Shown here: positions 11,251-21,973 of the stretch, in pieces | Position numbering within the stretch: the stretch's first letter is position 1 | Layout of the letters: every line of letters starts with the position of its first letter | NCBI GenBank assembly: GCA_027576995.1 | Contig: JANBQC010000179.1 | Span: forward strand, 1 to 43,553 | DNA length: 43,553 nt | Origin: Dimargaris cristalligena | Taxonomy: Eukaryota; Kickxellomycota; Dimargaritomycetes; Dimargaritales; Dimargaritaceae | Direction: 5' to 3' | The notes under the pieces: model-generated | Database searches by the model: none | What the model was told of the DNA's origin: nothing | The model's input: only the letters and a program-made list of their open reading frames with translations | Made by a program: the position numbers and the translations under genes

Positions 11251-11495
11251 ATGGTATTTTAATCATATTAACTACCCTTAGTAGGTACTGGGTTATATAG
11301 TAGTAGATCCTTTTATATATGTAATATACTATACTGGCTATTAAGAATAGCCTATAGGGTAACTATGATACCCAGCCTAGGGCTTGTAATAAATTTATAC
11401 CTTACCTCCTACTCCCCTCTATAGATCTAGGAGGCACCCTTTCTATTCTATTTAATACTTATTATTTGGTATACTAATAAGGCTTTTATAAATAT
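11251..11495 (+). repeat. Diverged direct repeat, copy b
   Basis: Partner of 10384-10625 at an offset of about 868 bases. At the only CpG of copy a (CCCGCC), copy b reads CCTACT, which fits C-to-T and G-to-A change. Confidence 0.7.
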
Positions 11496-12551
11496 TACAA
11501 TAGTAATTAGAAGAGTCTATGGATCAGTACATGAGTAAATAGTGTAAATAAGTGGAGTCTGGGTAGGGGAAAGGTTATATATAGTGAAGGATGATTCCAT
11601 GGTACTAGGTGTGGATATGGGAAAGCTAATATGGTACAATAGGGCCTAATATAGTCAGGAGTCTAATCAGGCTAGATTAAGATAGGCTAGAGGGGCCAAC
11701 AGAGTTAAAAAATATTTTTATTAATGGGTATTTTTACACTAATCCCACATTCACCTTCAATATAATGGAGTTTTAAAGTAGGGGATGATTATATATTTAA
11801 TATACAGCACATTGTACTAACTGACCTGGACTCTAATAGTTTCCAATAGAGTATTCATACTAAAATCTGGCCTAAGGTAGACCTTACAACCAGATAGGCT
11901 ATTTAAACCCATCAATTTGATATTTTGTACTTAACCCATTATTTTACAAGTAATGGGGTGAGATTTTAACTCACTTTAGTGTCCTAAAATCTGGTGATTA
12001 AAACCTAATACAACTTTTTAATATTCCTACATATATATTTTGCTCTGTTCTGGTCTATTTATTACCTGGCTCATATCTATCTAGTCTATATCAAATATCC
12101 TTTTTTAGATTGCTGCTAGTTACTACTTGTGCCATCAGCACTTATAAATTGATGCTCACCATTTGCTGCTCTTTGAAAAAATATTTGTGGAGACAATTCT
12201 TACTGCTAGATAATGATAGCTAGGGGAGGTAGTTTAAGTTTCAATAATAACAAATTTGTCAGATACACAACAGTAAAAGTATGGCTGTTAGAAATAACTA
12301 CTATGTATAGCAAAATACAAATACATTATGATGCAGTAATATGGCAGTGAAGTAGCAAGGACAGTGGCTGTAGAGCTCCATTCCATTTTTATTATATATT
12401 GGTTTTTAAATCCCAATGTGAATCTGATATATGTACTAGAACAGTCAAAATTGAGGACCAGGCAAGGTTGAATGGTACTCACTGTCAATTAGATGACACT
12501 ATTGACTATAAGCCAGTATGTGTACTGTATATAATAGGGGCACAGTATTTC

Positions 12552-13040
12552 CGGCTGAAGTCCAATGACTCTTATTTGCACCCTTATGGAGAGCTGTTTT
12601 ATTGCAGAACAACTACGAAATCTGCCCAAAGCCATCGTGACTGTGCCAGTTGGTTATTGCTAAATTGGTTTACAGGGAATGAAGTGGGTTGAATTAATAC
12701 TATACTAGATTTAGAGCGATTTTTTGGTTGGCATGGTACCACTAGAGTCCCCTTATGTCCTTAAAAACCATTAATCAACCTGGCCTTCGATATTTTTTGA
12801 TTGAAAAAAAAATATATATATAAAAATATACCCACCCCTAACAAAATAGAGCTAATGTATTTTCCCAGTTAGACTCTCAATCGCTTGTTTACTTGGTTGC
12901 TTACTTTTATTTCACCCGTCCGACGCTTCGACATTTCCCCCCGACTGAATTCGATCACCATTAGCCGGCCAGCTAACGGAACAGCAGTATTCACAACATT
13001 CCACCAGCCTCCATTATCTGGCCCCGTTTATCTAAGCAAC
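12552..13040. other. Spacer upstream of the small basic-protein gene
   Basis: CpG reappears here. It contains an A/T-rich stretch near 12800-12830 and then a CT- and CG-richer leader before the ATG at 13041. No gene is supported; the frames at 12399-12692 and 12885-13094 look like chance. Confidence 0.5.
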
Positions 13041-13829
13041 ATGGGTAAAGCAGGTAGGTCAATGCAGCCCTGGTTCATGGAACGAATGGTCTAGTAGAGG
13101 TCATTAGCGGCGGAAAAAAAAGAGGGGGGTCTATATGAACGAATGGACTCCGTTTGAAGAATGGCCCCATATGACTTTCCCTGGACTAACTAACGAGCCT
13201 TTCCGTATAATATTTTCCGGGTTACTCTTTATTTTACCAGCCAGTAGTCGTGCTGAGCCGACGACGAAAACGGTAATAGGTAAGAAATAACATGGGCTAA
13301 AATAACTACGAACCCGCTGTGTGGGGTTTGGTTTGCCTTTTGGGGATGAACTGGGCCTTACGTACTACATTATATAAGCAATACTTATTTTCCACGAACT
13401 CGCAATCATACTCAACTAACCCTCACCTCAATTGATTCGACCATTCCCTCTATTTAGCGAACCCCCATATCGCCAAAAGCCAAGGCAACGGGTAAGTGTA
13501 TAGATGCTTAAATAATCGGGGTTCAGTTGAGATGATACTTGCATCGCCAAATCGGGCCCGGCAACCCCACGGCTTCCCCACCATTGGTCACACATTCTAA
13601 CCGCCGCATACTTGCTTAATTATATGAAACCTAAACGCCCTCACCATCGCTTTTCTCCTTTTCCAGTGTTCAAAAGAAGACTAAGAAGGTCCTGAGTACC
13701 AAGGCCATGAAGCGCAAAGTCAAGGCCATTGAAAAAGCCTGTGCCTTTGACGATAAATTAGACAAGCGCAAGGATGTGATTCTCGATAAAAAAACCAAAC
13801 TACAGGCTCGGAAATCGGTATGGGATTAG
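13041..13829 (+). CDS. Small basic protein, possibly Alb1-like ribosome biogenesis factor
   Basis: Rebuilt from four short exons: 13041-13053, 13241-13279, 13458-13491 and 13667-13829. Their phases close to an 82-residue protein ending ARKSVWD. The first exon is only 13 bases (MGKA plus one base). The second donor is the GTAAGA at 13280; the earlier GTAATA would break the frame. The product is lysine-rich, with a core VQKKTKKVLSTKAMKRKVKA followed by IEKACAFDDKLDKRK, a helical nuclear-type stretch. The pattern resembles the Alb1 family of nuclear 60S assembly factors (there a KKRAKKIERN-like helix), but the match is weak and made from memory. It is convergent with the patatin gene, with 242 bases between stops. 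Gene confidence is moderate and identity low. Confidence 0.55.
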
Positions 13830-13907
13830 CGAATAAATAAATAAACAGTCCAGCGGTCCTGGAAATCGGCCATATTGCCCCAACGTAATTTTATTTTAGC
13901 TACTTTT

Positions 13908-13940
13908 GCAGTGTGTGTATGTGTGTATGTGTGTGGGGGG
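13908..13940. repeat. GT-rich microsatellite
   Basis: Imperfect (GTGTGTAT) and GT units followed by a run of G, between the convergent stops at 13829 and 14072. Confidence 0.7.
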
Positions 13941-14071
13941 GGTTCGGATGGGGGATGTCCATCTATTTATTTAGTTTATTTCGAAATGATACAATAGTGT
14001 ACATGGGATGGGGTGACTTAAGAATGAAATTAGGACTCGACTACCCGTAGCCTCCCAAACAGGGTTCTTGT

Positions 14072-15784
14072 TCAGTGGAAGGACAGGGTTCGTTTGCGAA
14101 GGGGTACGTGGTTGTCCGTACCCTGGGGATCCGTATCGCAAGTGGTGGTGGGGGCCGAGGGATGGTGGGAATGCCGACCTAGCTGATCGAGGGCTTTATC
14201 CAGGGTGAATTCAATCGCACACCGATTATGGATGAGTCGGATATCGGGCCAAGCCGCCTGTTCACCTTTGAGAATCCAATAAGGCAGAGAACTCGGGGTG
14301 GGGTAGGCGTACATGTTGTAAAAGTCGGTGAGCTGGAACGAGGGCGATAGGGTGATGGTGTTGGGTGCCTTGACGGTCATGAAGCCTTCCAGGGCCACGG
14401 GGAGTAGGCGAAGCTGGTACAACTGGGTCAAGCGGTGGCGAATCTCCCCTGTCAGCAACCGCACCAGTTTGCCGAAACACGAGGGGCCGGGTTCGCGGTG
14501 GTGGGGGGAGAAGACGAACGGTAGGTGTTGTTGGGGGCTAGCGTCGGATATAATGCTATGGTTCACATTGAAGAGTTCAGCCAAGCGGGCGTAGGGTTGC
14601 TCAAAGTCGGACAGGACCGTGGGATCAAACCCATCCCGACTGGCGCCGTCCCCGAGCGAACCGGTGGGGATCAACAAAGCCATTGGGGGGGTCCAGGTGG
14701 TGATGTGTCCCGCCGGGTCCTTCACCCTAAGGTTCACCTGTTCAAAGAGACCAAGTTTAGCGGTGGACGCGCAGGCGGCGCTCCAAATTACCACGTTGGG
14801 GGCAGTCAAGTAATTGAGCAACTGGGCGGATTCAAAGCGACGGTGGGGTGAGACCATGATGTTAAGAATACGGCCGGTTTTCAGGTAGGCCTCCTCAAAA
14901 GTCATGTCGCCAATGTTGTCCCGGATACACTCTTCGAGCACCCGGACGTTCATGAGGTAGCCGAACTTGAGGAACCGACCGAGTTTGCGTACCACATGCC
15001 CTCGGCGTTCGACCCGTCGGAAAGCGCTCAAATCGATAGTTTGGGTACTGAACAGGGCCGGGAGTTCCGTATCGTCGTGGCAGCAGAGCAACGCACCAAT
15101 AAGGGCACCCACCGCCGTCCCGTACATGATACGGGGCAACAAGTTACTCTCCCACAGGGCTTTGGCGACCCCTAAATGGCATAGGCCAAAGGTGGACCCG
15201 CCGTTGAGAATAAGTACGGTGCGGCCGTACGACTGGCGGGTGTCGTAAAAGAAGGAAGCCTGCAGGTGTCGCGGGATGACCGCGGGTCCGACGGTGGTTT
15301 GGCGAATGAACTGGAGGATATTGATGATCCGGTAGGTGTATTCCTCAATCAACAGTTTGGTCCCCGAATACGCGGGCAAAAACAGCTGGGGTTCGTTGAT
15401 TCCGCCTAAATTCCGCACCAGACCGGACCGGAGTAGAAATACCATGGAGGACAGGTCCTGGGTCAAGTCGATTTCGCACAGGTGTTCCAGCCGGGCATAG
15501 ATAAGGCGGTGGTCGTACCGGCGGGAAACGGGATTGCGGCGCCAGGTGTCCCGGCCCCGCAGGCGGTCTAATTCGGCGGCGTGCTGGTACCATTCGTCGT
15601 AGTTGGTCGCGGTTTCGAGGCGGTGAAGGGCCACTTGCTTGGGACTCGGTCGGCCTAGCTTGGACACGAACAGGTGACCCCAGTACCGCAAGACTTCGGC
15701 CCAGAGGTAGACCCAGGCGAACAGGAGTGAAATGAAACTGTTGAAGCTGCGCTGAAGCCATAAAAGACCTGACAAGTAGGGCAT
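14072..15784 (-). CDS. Patatin-family (Tgl3/4/5-type) lipase relative lacking the catalytic Ser
   Basis: Single exon, 570 residues, minus strand. A hydrophobic N-terminal segment (about residues 5-40) comes first, as in lipid-droplet Tgl proteins. A DUF3336-like region follows (WYQHAAELDRLRG, SRRYDHRLIYARLEHL), then a patatin domain from about 188. The oxyanion loop is NGGSTFGLCHLGV. The nucleophile elbow, normally GxSxG, reads GTAVG at 222-226 (codon GCG at 15115-15113), so the serine is Ala224. The region WSAACAST is kept, and a DGAS motif may hold the aspartate, followed by an insertion before the RLAELFNVNHSI block. Family members hydrolyse triacylglycerol on lipid droplets. This copy is expected to be inactive as a serine lipase and may be structural or an acyltransferase-like or regulatory form (inference). 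Confidence 0.9.
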   Translation of the reverse strand: MPYLSGLLWLQRSFNSFISLLFAWVYLWAEVLRYWGHLFVSKLGRPSPKQVALHRLETATNYDEWYQHAAELDRLRGRDTWRRNPVSRRYDHRLIYARLEHLCEIDLTQDLSSMVFLLRSGLVRNLGGINEPQLFLPAYSGTKLLIEEYTYRIINILQFIRQTTVGPAVIPRHLQASFFYDTRQSYGRTVLILNGGSTFGLCHLGVAKALWESNLLPRIMYGTAVGALIGALLCCHDDTELPALFSTQTIDLSAFRRVERRGHVVRKLGRFLKFGYLMNVRVLEECIRDNIGDMTFEEAYLKTGRILNIMVSPHRRFESAQLLNYLTAPNVVIWSAACASTAKLGLFEQVNLRVKDPAGHITTWTPPMALLIPTGSLGDGASRDGFDPTVLSDFEQPYARLAELFNVNHSIISDASPQQHLPFVFSPHHREPGPSCFGKLVRLLTGEIRHRLTQLYQLRLLPVALEGFMTVKAPNTITLSPSFQLTDFYNMYAYPTPSSLPYWILKGEQAAWPDIRLIHNRCAIEFTLDKALDQLGRHSHHPSAPTTTCDTDPQGTDNHVPLRKRTLSFH

Positions 15785-17989
15785 ACAGATATATAAATAT
15801 TGAGTTTTAGATAGGGATAATACAAGGTGAGTAAGGTGGGGTGGACTGGTACCGTGGGTAGGGGAGAAGGGGCAACGGAGGGTGTAAGTCGGGTTCGCGG
15901 AATGCGCCCCAAGCTGGGCAAATAACTACATATTTAGTGAATGTGGGGGGAATGAGGGAGGAGTCGTCACAGGGAGGGAGTTGTTGCCAGAAGCTCTCCT
16001 TCCCACACCGCCGTCTTCCGCCGGTGGCTTCCACGCCCGACACTAAAACCGATAACCATTGATAAAAAAATACCGAAGAGCTATTTCCATTTATCATAGT
16101 TGTCCGGAAGTTTACCGATGGCCCTCCGGTTCGTCCGGGAATTTAAACGACCGTCCTTCATGGTGGTGGCCTGGCTCGTCTGGAACTCGACAATGGCCTC
16201 CGACGAAGGCAGAAGACACAGGTGGGCTGGGCAGTTGGACAAAGTAGCCCTGTCGGAGCTTATAAAGACCGAGCGGCTAAAAATTACGTGTGCGATACGG
16301 CCGGTTGAAATAGCCGAAGGCCAAATTGAACCAAATAGCTATTAACAATTTAAAGAAGTATTCAATAATTATCAAATGAGGCCTTTCCGAAGTAAGATGC
16401 AAGCAGCGTTTGCCCTACTCACCTGGCCCGTCGTACTAACCCTTTATGCACGCCAGTCCAACCCATGCTCCAGGGTCTCAGTCTAACTTCGCCGCATGGA
16501 GTCGCGCCCAGGTGATGGTTGTTTTATTCGACGTAATACGCAGCCTGGGTGAACCAATGACGGCGGATAAAGGGCAACGGAGCCTCGAAGATCGCTCTTT
16601 CACATGACAGTGGGGGGTTCGAGCCGCGGGCAGTGGCGGGGTCCTGCGACCCTCACCGTCGACCCCATGGGAAAGCATATTTATGGTCGACCGCTGTATT
16701 CCCCCTTTTACATCGTACAGCACAAATCCAATCTTGCATTTCCTCCGGATCGGTCGCCATTGCGGATAGTTTCCCGGGCTCAGCCTCGTAATGGGGCGTA
16801 TCAAATGCCCTGGTGGCCTGTTTATTTACTATACATCTCTAATGCTTGAATTCTGTATAATCGTCAACCTAAAATCGAGCGGCTGTACAGAGTCTTAACA
16901 GGCGGGTATCAGGGCAGCGCTTGAATGGCTAACCATTGCGTCGGGCACAGTACATAGACCTCGACCAGCTGGGCCCTCTCACGTAAGATTCCCCCCCTTC
17001 ACGGCCACTCGACTAGACTGGTATGTTACAAAACTTCTTCGGTCACATTTTGATGGCCGCCGGCGGTAGGGATTGCCCGTTTTCTGGGGACCATTACTCT
17101 CCTCAGGCAGAACTTGTCAACAGAGGAGGGGTACCAAACTGTGCCATAACCTGCTAGTTCGAATGGTAGCCCATAGAATATATTTCTTCCCAGCCCTTGG
17201 TGTCGATTGCGTACTGCCCTCGCTATATAATGATTATAACCCTATACATTCAGCACAGATATACCATTCTGGAAGCAATGCCGAAACGCCCAAGAGCGTT
17301 GGAACACAAATGTACCTCGCTGATTTGGAGAGGGGTATTATTTTGGAAATTGCCAGGTGAATAGTCGCCATCCACTAGCTGAGGTTTTGTATCCAAATCA
17401 ATCCGTACAAATGAGATTCGGCCCAATGTATAAGAGGGGTAATGGTATATGTATGGGGGAAGATTGGTGGGTTGTTTATTTTCAACTAGCTATAGCCGTC
17501 TGTTTGCTGTGCAGCCTTGTTGGATCTTTCCTATCTAGCTAGTTGCTCTACTTACTAAATTCGATTGCTGTATCTTTTGTATATTTAGTGAATAGTACTT
17601 AATACGGGGGTCCCCACTCCATATTTGATAGCTCGGGCCCCTTTTAACTGTGGTCGATAGTTTGAGTTCAAAAGATATTAGTAGAAGCCACCAGGTGTTG
17701 GCTCTAGAATAAATAGGAATGGCGCCTGCAATAAGTGTACAATGGGGCTATAATTAACTATGTTGTATGTATTTGAATTCGTATGGTATACGTTTGCTGG
17801 CTCCAATCAACAGTACACGAATTCAGTCATCTACCAGAAATGGTTCCAGCCTGGAAATCGCCACAGCCAACCAACCCTTTACTACGGCAGGACTGATTTT
17901 TTTCTTGCTTTAAGTGCATGTGTCTGATCCTCTTAGTTTTCCCTTTAGACTGCCTCATTTCTCTACATTATAAAAAATAAAAAGTAAAT
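15785..17989. other. 2.2-kb spacer between patatin and helicase genes
   Basis: Divergent promoter space for two genes. It has one degraded MITE copy (17410-17533) and no supported gene. Short frames at 16059-16345, 16478-16849 and 17073-17360 show no domain or splice-linked partner. AT-rich TATAAAAAATAAAA precedes the helicase start. Confidence 0.5.
17410..17533 (+). mobile_element. MITE-like element, copy 4 (degenerate)
   Basis: ATTCGGCCCAATGTATAAG at the left and GCCTTGTTGGATC...CCTA at the right, with GTTTATTTTCAACTAG in the middle, match the family. Deletions shorten it to about 124 bases. Confidence 0.65.
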
Positions 17990-20461
17990 ATGTCCTTGTT
18001 CAGCGCCATCCGATCGTGTTCGGGTGGTCTAATCCAGCCCTTCCGAATTCCGGGTCCAAGTTCCGTCTATACCTATATTCACACTGGTCCCTCGAATCCC
18101 GGCATAGTATCTCGGACTCGACTAGCCGGGGGCCTGTCCATTTCCACCCGGGTACCTCGGGCCTTTCTAACCACCTCGGGGCTCCGCTCGGAATCGGCCA
18201 CCTCGAAGCTAATTAGGCAAATCCAGGACCATACGGCCCAAGACCTAGAGGCCCAACGGAGGTCCGCGGTGACCACCCCTTCTTCCTCCGTTTCTACTAC
18301 CACCACCCAGGCCGTCACTCCACCGGAGGGCAGCGACCCGGCCACGACCGAATCCCCCAATCCCCTGAAACACTTCCGTCGCCTGAAGTTGGACCCACCG
18401 ATCCTGGAACTAATCGCCGACCAAACCACCTGGGAACGACCTACTGCCATCCAGCGGGTGGTGGTCCCGGCGGTGCTGACCGGCCAAAGTGTCGTGGCTT
18501 CGGCGTGCACCGGGCAGGGCAAGACAGCGGCCTTTGGCCTACCGATTCTTAACCTAATCCACAATTATAAGAAGAGTCTCCTATCCGCCGACCCTTCCAC
18601 CGTTGGCGACGAACATGACACCGTCGCGGATGTGCTTAGCCGCCCACTAGTGGCTGCTCCTCTGGCCCTGATTTTGGCGCCGTCCTACGATTTGGCTAGC
18701 CAGATCTTGGAAGACCTGAATCTATTCGGCAATCCTTTAGGAGTTCACTCCGTCATCCTCAGTAACGAGAGTACCTACGAGAAACAGTTGCAACGCCTGG
18801 ACCCCACCGTAGACATCATTGTGGGCACCCCCGGCCGGATTCTTACCCATATTAAAAAATCGATGGAAGCGGCCGACCCCGGCGTATCAACCGAGGGGGC
18901 TGCCACCACCCCCGCTCCCGCCCATGAGGGAGAGGAGGCCCTGACCATCACCAACCCACGCCTAGACCTGTCCCGACTGCGCCACTTTGTGGTCGACGAG
19001 TGCGACCGTCTTTTCGGCCTCGGCTTCCTACCCGATGTCCAGGCCATTTGGCAAGCCCTCCCCCGACCCGACCACCGGATGCAGCGCACCGTCCAAATGG
19101 TGATTACGTCAGCCACCATTGTACCGGCCGTACACAATTTTATCCTGCGCGTCGCGCCCGTCCACCGCCTGCTCGACCTCAATGCCACGCTGGCCGTACC
19201 CAAGACCGTCACCCAACTGCTCTACGAAGTAAGCAAACCCCGTAAACTGTCCCTCCTGCTGCATTTCCTGAAACGCCGGGGTAATGTATCGCTGCGGGAA
19301 GGGAAAGTGCTGGTGTTTACCCGCACGATTTCCCGGTGTGAGCGGATCGCGGAAGGCTTACGTGAAAAACGGTACACGGCGGCCGCCCTCAATTCGGACT
19401 GCACCAATGCGCAGCGTAAGGCTATTTTAACGGACTTCGCCCTGGGCCACATTAGCGTCGTGGTGGCGACTGATATTGCGACTCGGGGACTCGACATTCC
19501 CGGGTTGACTCACGTAATCAACTTCGATGTGCCCAACAATGTCGAGGACTATATCCACAGAGTGGGACGGACAGGTAAGTGAACTGAAGCAATATATTTG
19601 CCACATGTCTGTATTATTTTAAGTTTGAAGGTGGTTTTTATAATAACCGAAAAGGGTTATCCAAGTATTTCGGTACTTGGGTGGTGAAGTAGAAAGCCCA
19701 AGACTGGGCGAGCGTCTGACCTACCTTATCAACCAATATTTTGACCGATTGGGTCGATTCTTATTCTATAACTACCACCAGGGCGGGCTGGGGAAAAGGG
19801 AACTGCCATTACATTCGTTTGTAAGGAAAAGGAGGAGTTTTACCTCAATGACCACCAGTTAGTGGTAAGGGACGAACAAAAACTCATGGCCCAGATTGAG
19901 GAAAAGGTGGGTAACTACCGAACCACCGAAAACGGAATCCAACGCCGCAAGATTCCCGGACCGTTCCTGGATGCCGAGCAGGTCTGGAAGAGCAAAATGT
20001 CCCCCCGGCAACTGGAGAAATTTGAAGAAAAACACCAGCATAATACTGAAGCCCGTTGGAATAAACAGAAAGCCGAGCAGGCGAACGACCCATCGGCCTC
20101 ATCAGCATCATCCGACCGTAGGAGTCGCCTGCAGGAATCCCGCCGGGCCTTCGCGATTCCGTCGTCGTCCGCTTCCGCCCAGAAGTCCGTGGACCATCCG
20201 TACGCCAGCAAGCAGCCCTTTACGCCCGTTCGGGACTATAACGAAGTGCTACAGCGGTACGATGCCAAACATGCCCTGAGCCGGGGGGTGGATCCCCATA
20301 TTCTAAATCCCTCCGCTAAGGCGCAACTCAATTTCAAACAGGCCACTAAGTCTCGCGAGCGGCAGTTTAAACGACACCTGGGCCGGGAGGGTCATAGTAC
20401 CCGACCTGCGACCAACGATGCCGCTAGGACTCAACGCAGTTCATCCATAACCTACTTTTAG
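17990..20461 (+). CDS. DEAD/DECD-box RNA helicase, probably mitochondrial
   Basis: ATP-dependent RNA helicase of 754 residues. Two exons, 17990-19574 and 19782-20461, with a 207-base intron splitting motif VI (YIHRVGRTG / RAGEKGTAITFV). The N-terminus is Ser/Arg-rich, lacks acidic residues for about 65 positions and looks like a mitochondrial targeting peptide. Motifs in order: Q-motif WERPTAIQ, motif I ACTGQGKT (172-179), Ia APSYDLASQ (unusual; PTRELA is normal), Ib TPGR, II DECD (336-339), III SAT, IV VLVFTRT, V ATDIATRGLDIPGL, VI HRVGRTGR. A long acidic-to-basic C-terminal tail (about 200 residues) ends QRSSSITYF. It likely acts in mitochondrial RNA splicing, decay or ribosome assembly; which subfamily is unclear. 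Confidence 0.92.
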
Positions 20462-21463
20462 TATGATGGGGCAGGGCCGTACTTGGGACCGTCTCCCCGT
20501 TGGTTGACCAACTATTCCCATTATTCTGCCGCTTGACCTGTTTTTACGGTATTCTATATATACAAAAGTACTCTAGTCAGATAATTCTATTAGGGATAAG
20601 CTCTTTGGCTTATCTAGAGTTCGGACATCGTATCAAGATGTAAAAATAAGCATGCTGGTTTAATGAGTAGAATCAATGGAATAAGCGGATTGTTTAGATG
20701 GTACCGGGGGGTCGCTGGATATGGTCGACTCCTTGGCATACACAAGCCTAGCCCCCCCCCTACCTTTAATAGTTATTACGTTGCCTAATCGCTTGGGGTT
20801 TCTTTAATGCCAACTGGCTACTCACTAATGAGCGCTGGCAGGCTGACCGGCTCGCCCCATCGTAGTACCCTAGAATAACCCTTTTGTTCATTGCGATGTA
20901 AAGGAATTATAAACCACTCAAGGTGCCTTTAGTCAACTGGGTCCCCATTTCGTCGAGTTCGCGTATTTTTTTAATAAAAAGAAATACACCCAACTAGTCA
21001 AGTCAAAAGATACGGGAGTTTGGTCCAATGATTAAAGCTACATATTGGTACAACATTACATTTTACACAAGTGGGCTATACCCCCTCCATCCCCCTTCCC
21101 TCTCCCTACACACATGATACAACAGTGCTACTTGGGTGGAAATACCAGAAACCAAAGAAGTGCGCCTAGTCAACTTAACTAAAAGGGGGCCCTCTTTGTT
21201 GACACTTAAAAGCCCCTCGCAATTTAAAACACTGGGCATTGGGTCAGTTTAAGCAGACGGGCACTGCAACTGACCAACAGCCTTCTCAACACGTATAATA
21301 CTCGTGTCCCCCGCAGTCCTCCTGGTTTTCTGCCTTTCGATTTGCCGCTGACGGAAAAAACAGCCACCCGATATTGTCTCTATCTACTTATTCCAACCGT
21401 ATTTTCTAGTATAAAATCCCGGTCACTCTATACAATCTTATATCATTTATTACGAACCCCATT
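20462..21463. promoter_or_regulatory. Spacer and promoter upstream of the BIM1-like gene
   Basis: No gene is supported in about 1 kb. A TATAAAAT box lies at 21410-21417, 47 bases before the ATG at 21464, with pyrimidine-rich sequence between. Confidence 0.5.
21410..21417 (+). promoter_or_regulatory. TATA box of the BIM1-like gene
   Basis: TATAAAAT sits about 50 bases upstream of the start codon, with no intervening ATG. Confidence 0.45.
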
Positions 21464-21973
21464 ATGAAAATAGTATATGCCATGGCTCTTCTGCCAGCCA
21501 CCCTGGCTCTCGAGATGTTCCGGGTCAATTATCCCGCCTCGCGGGGTCAAAACTCCACCACCGTGAACGAATACCCCTGCGGTGGATTCAACCACCCCCA
21601 GGCCCCGACGAAAGTCAAAGCCCGCCAGGAATTTGAGATGCAAGTCCCCCGAGCGCCCGGCCAAATCGACGTGTTCTACCGCAGCGCACACGATCTCCCC
21701 GACCGGTGGGAGCCAGTGGGGGGTTACTTGGTTCTAACGGGTGCCGATTTTGTCGGTTTTCGGGTGGATTTCCACCGGAAAGTGCAGAAAAATGCCAAGG
21801 GCGTCGTGATGGCCCGGTTTATTGATGCTAATAACCCGACGGAGAGCGATTGGCAGTACCAATGCGTCGATGTGTCGCATGGGGATGATGTGAAGAATGC
21901 TTCGGCCGGCGGGCCCCGCGTCGGTATGGTCATCGTGGGCCTGGCCCTCGCCGGCCTGGTTATTCGCCTGTAG
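21464..21973 (+). CDS. GPI-anchored BIM1/X325-like copper-binding protein
   Basis: A 169-residue secreted cell-surface protein. Residues 1-16 (MKIVYAMALLPATLAL) are a signal peptide. Mature MFRVNYPASRG...EYPCGGF matches the HFxLxYPxxRG...PCGG start of the copper-acquisition BIM1/X325 family (related in fold to lytic polysaccharide monooxygenases). An immunoglobulin-like beta region follows (EFEMQVPRAPGQIDVFY, GFRVDFHRK). The C-terminus (ASAGGPRVGMVIVGLALAGL) has small residues and then a hydrophobic tail, a GPI-anchor signal. The oddity is that the N-terminal His that forms the copper brace in the family is aligned with Met here, so copper chemistry may differ. Family members take up copper at the cell surface; the role here is inferred. 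Single exon. Confidence 0.75.
   Translation: MKIVYAMALLPATLALEMFRVNYPASRGQNSTTVNEYPCGGFNHPQAPTKVKARQEFEMQVPRAPGQIDVFYRSAHDLPDRWEPVGGYLVLTGADFVGFRVDFHRKVQKNAKGVVMARFIDANNPTESDWQYQCVDVSHGDDVKNASAGGPRVGMVIVGLALAGLVIRL

Larger units (their letters stand above)
10073..12551. repeat. CpG-erased, AT-rich tract of decayed repeats
   Basis: Reading all lines, I find a single CpG (10538) in about 2.48 kb, while C and G are each still common. Flanking genes are rich in CpG. Open frames inside are short and unrecognisable. The tract contains a dispersed repeat pair (10384-10625 and 11251-11495) and a 40-bp tandem duplication. This fits an old repeat block mutated by methyl-CpG deamination or a RIP-like process (inference). 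Confidence 0.8.

Noticed and set aside
12399..12692. 97-codon frame at the edge of the CpG-erased tract
   Set aside because: No similarity to any family and AT-biased composition; probably chance.
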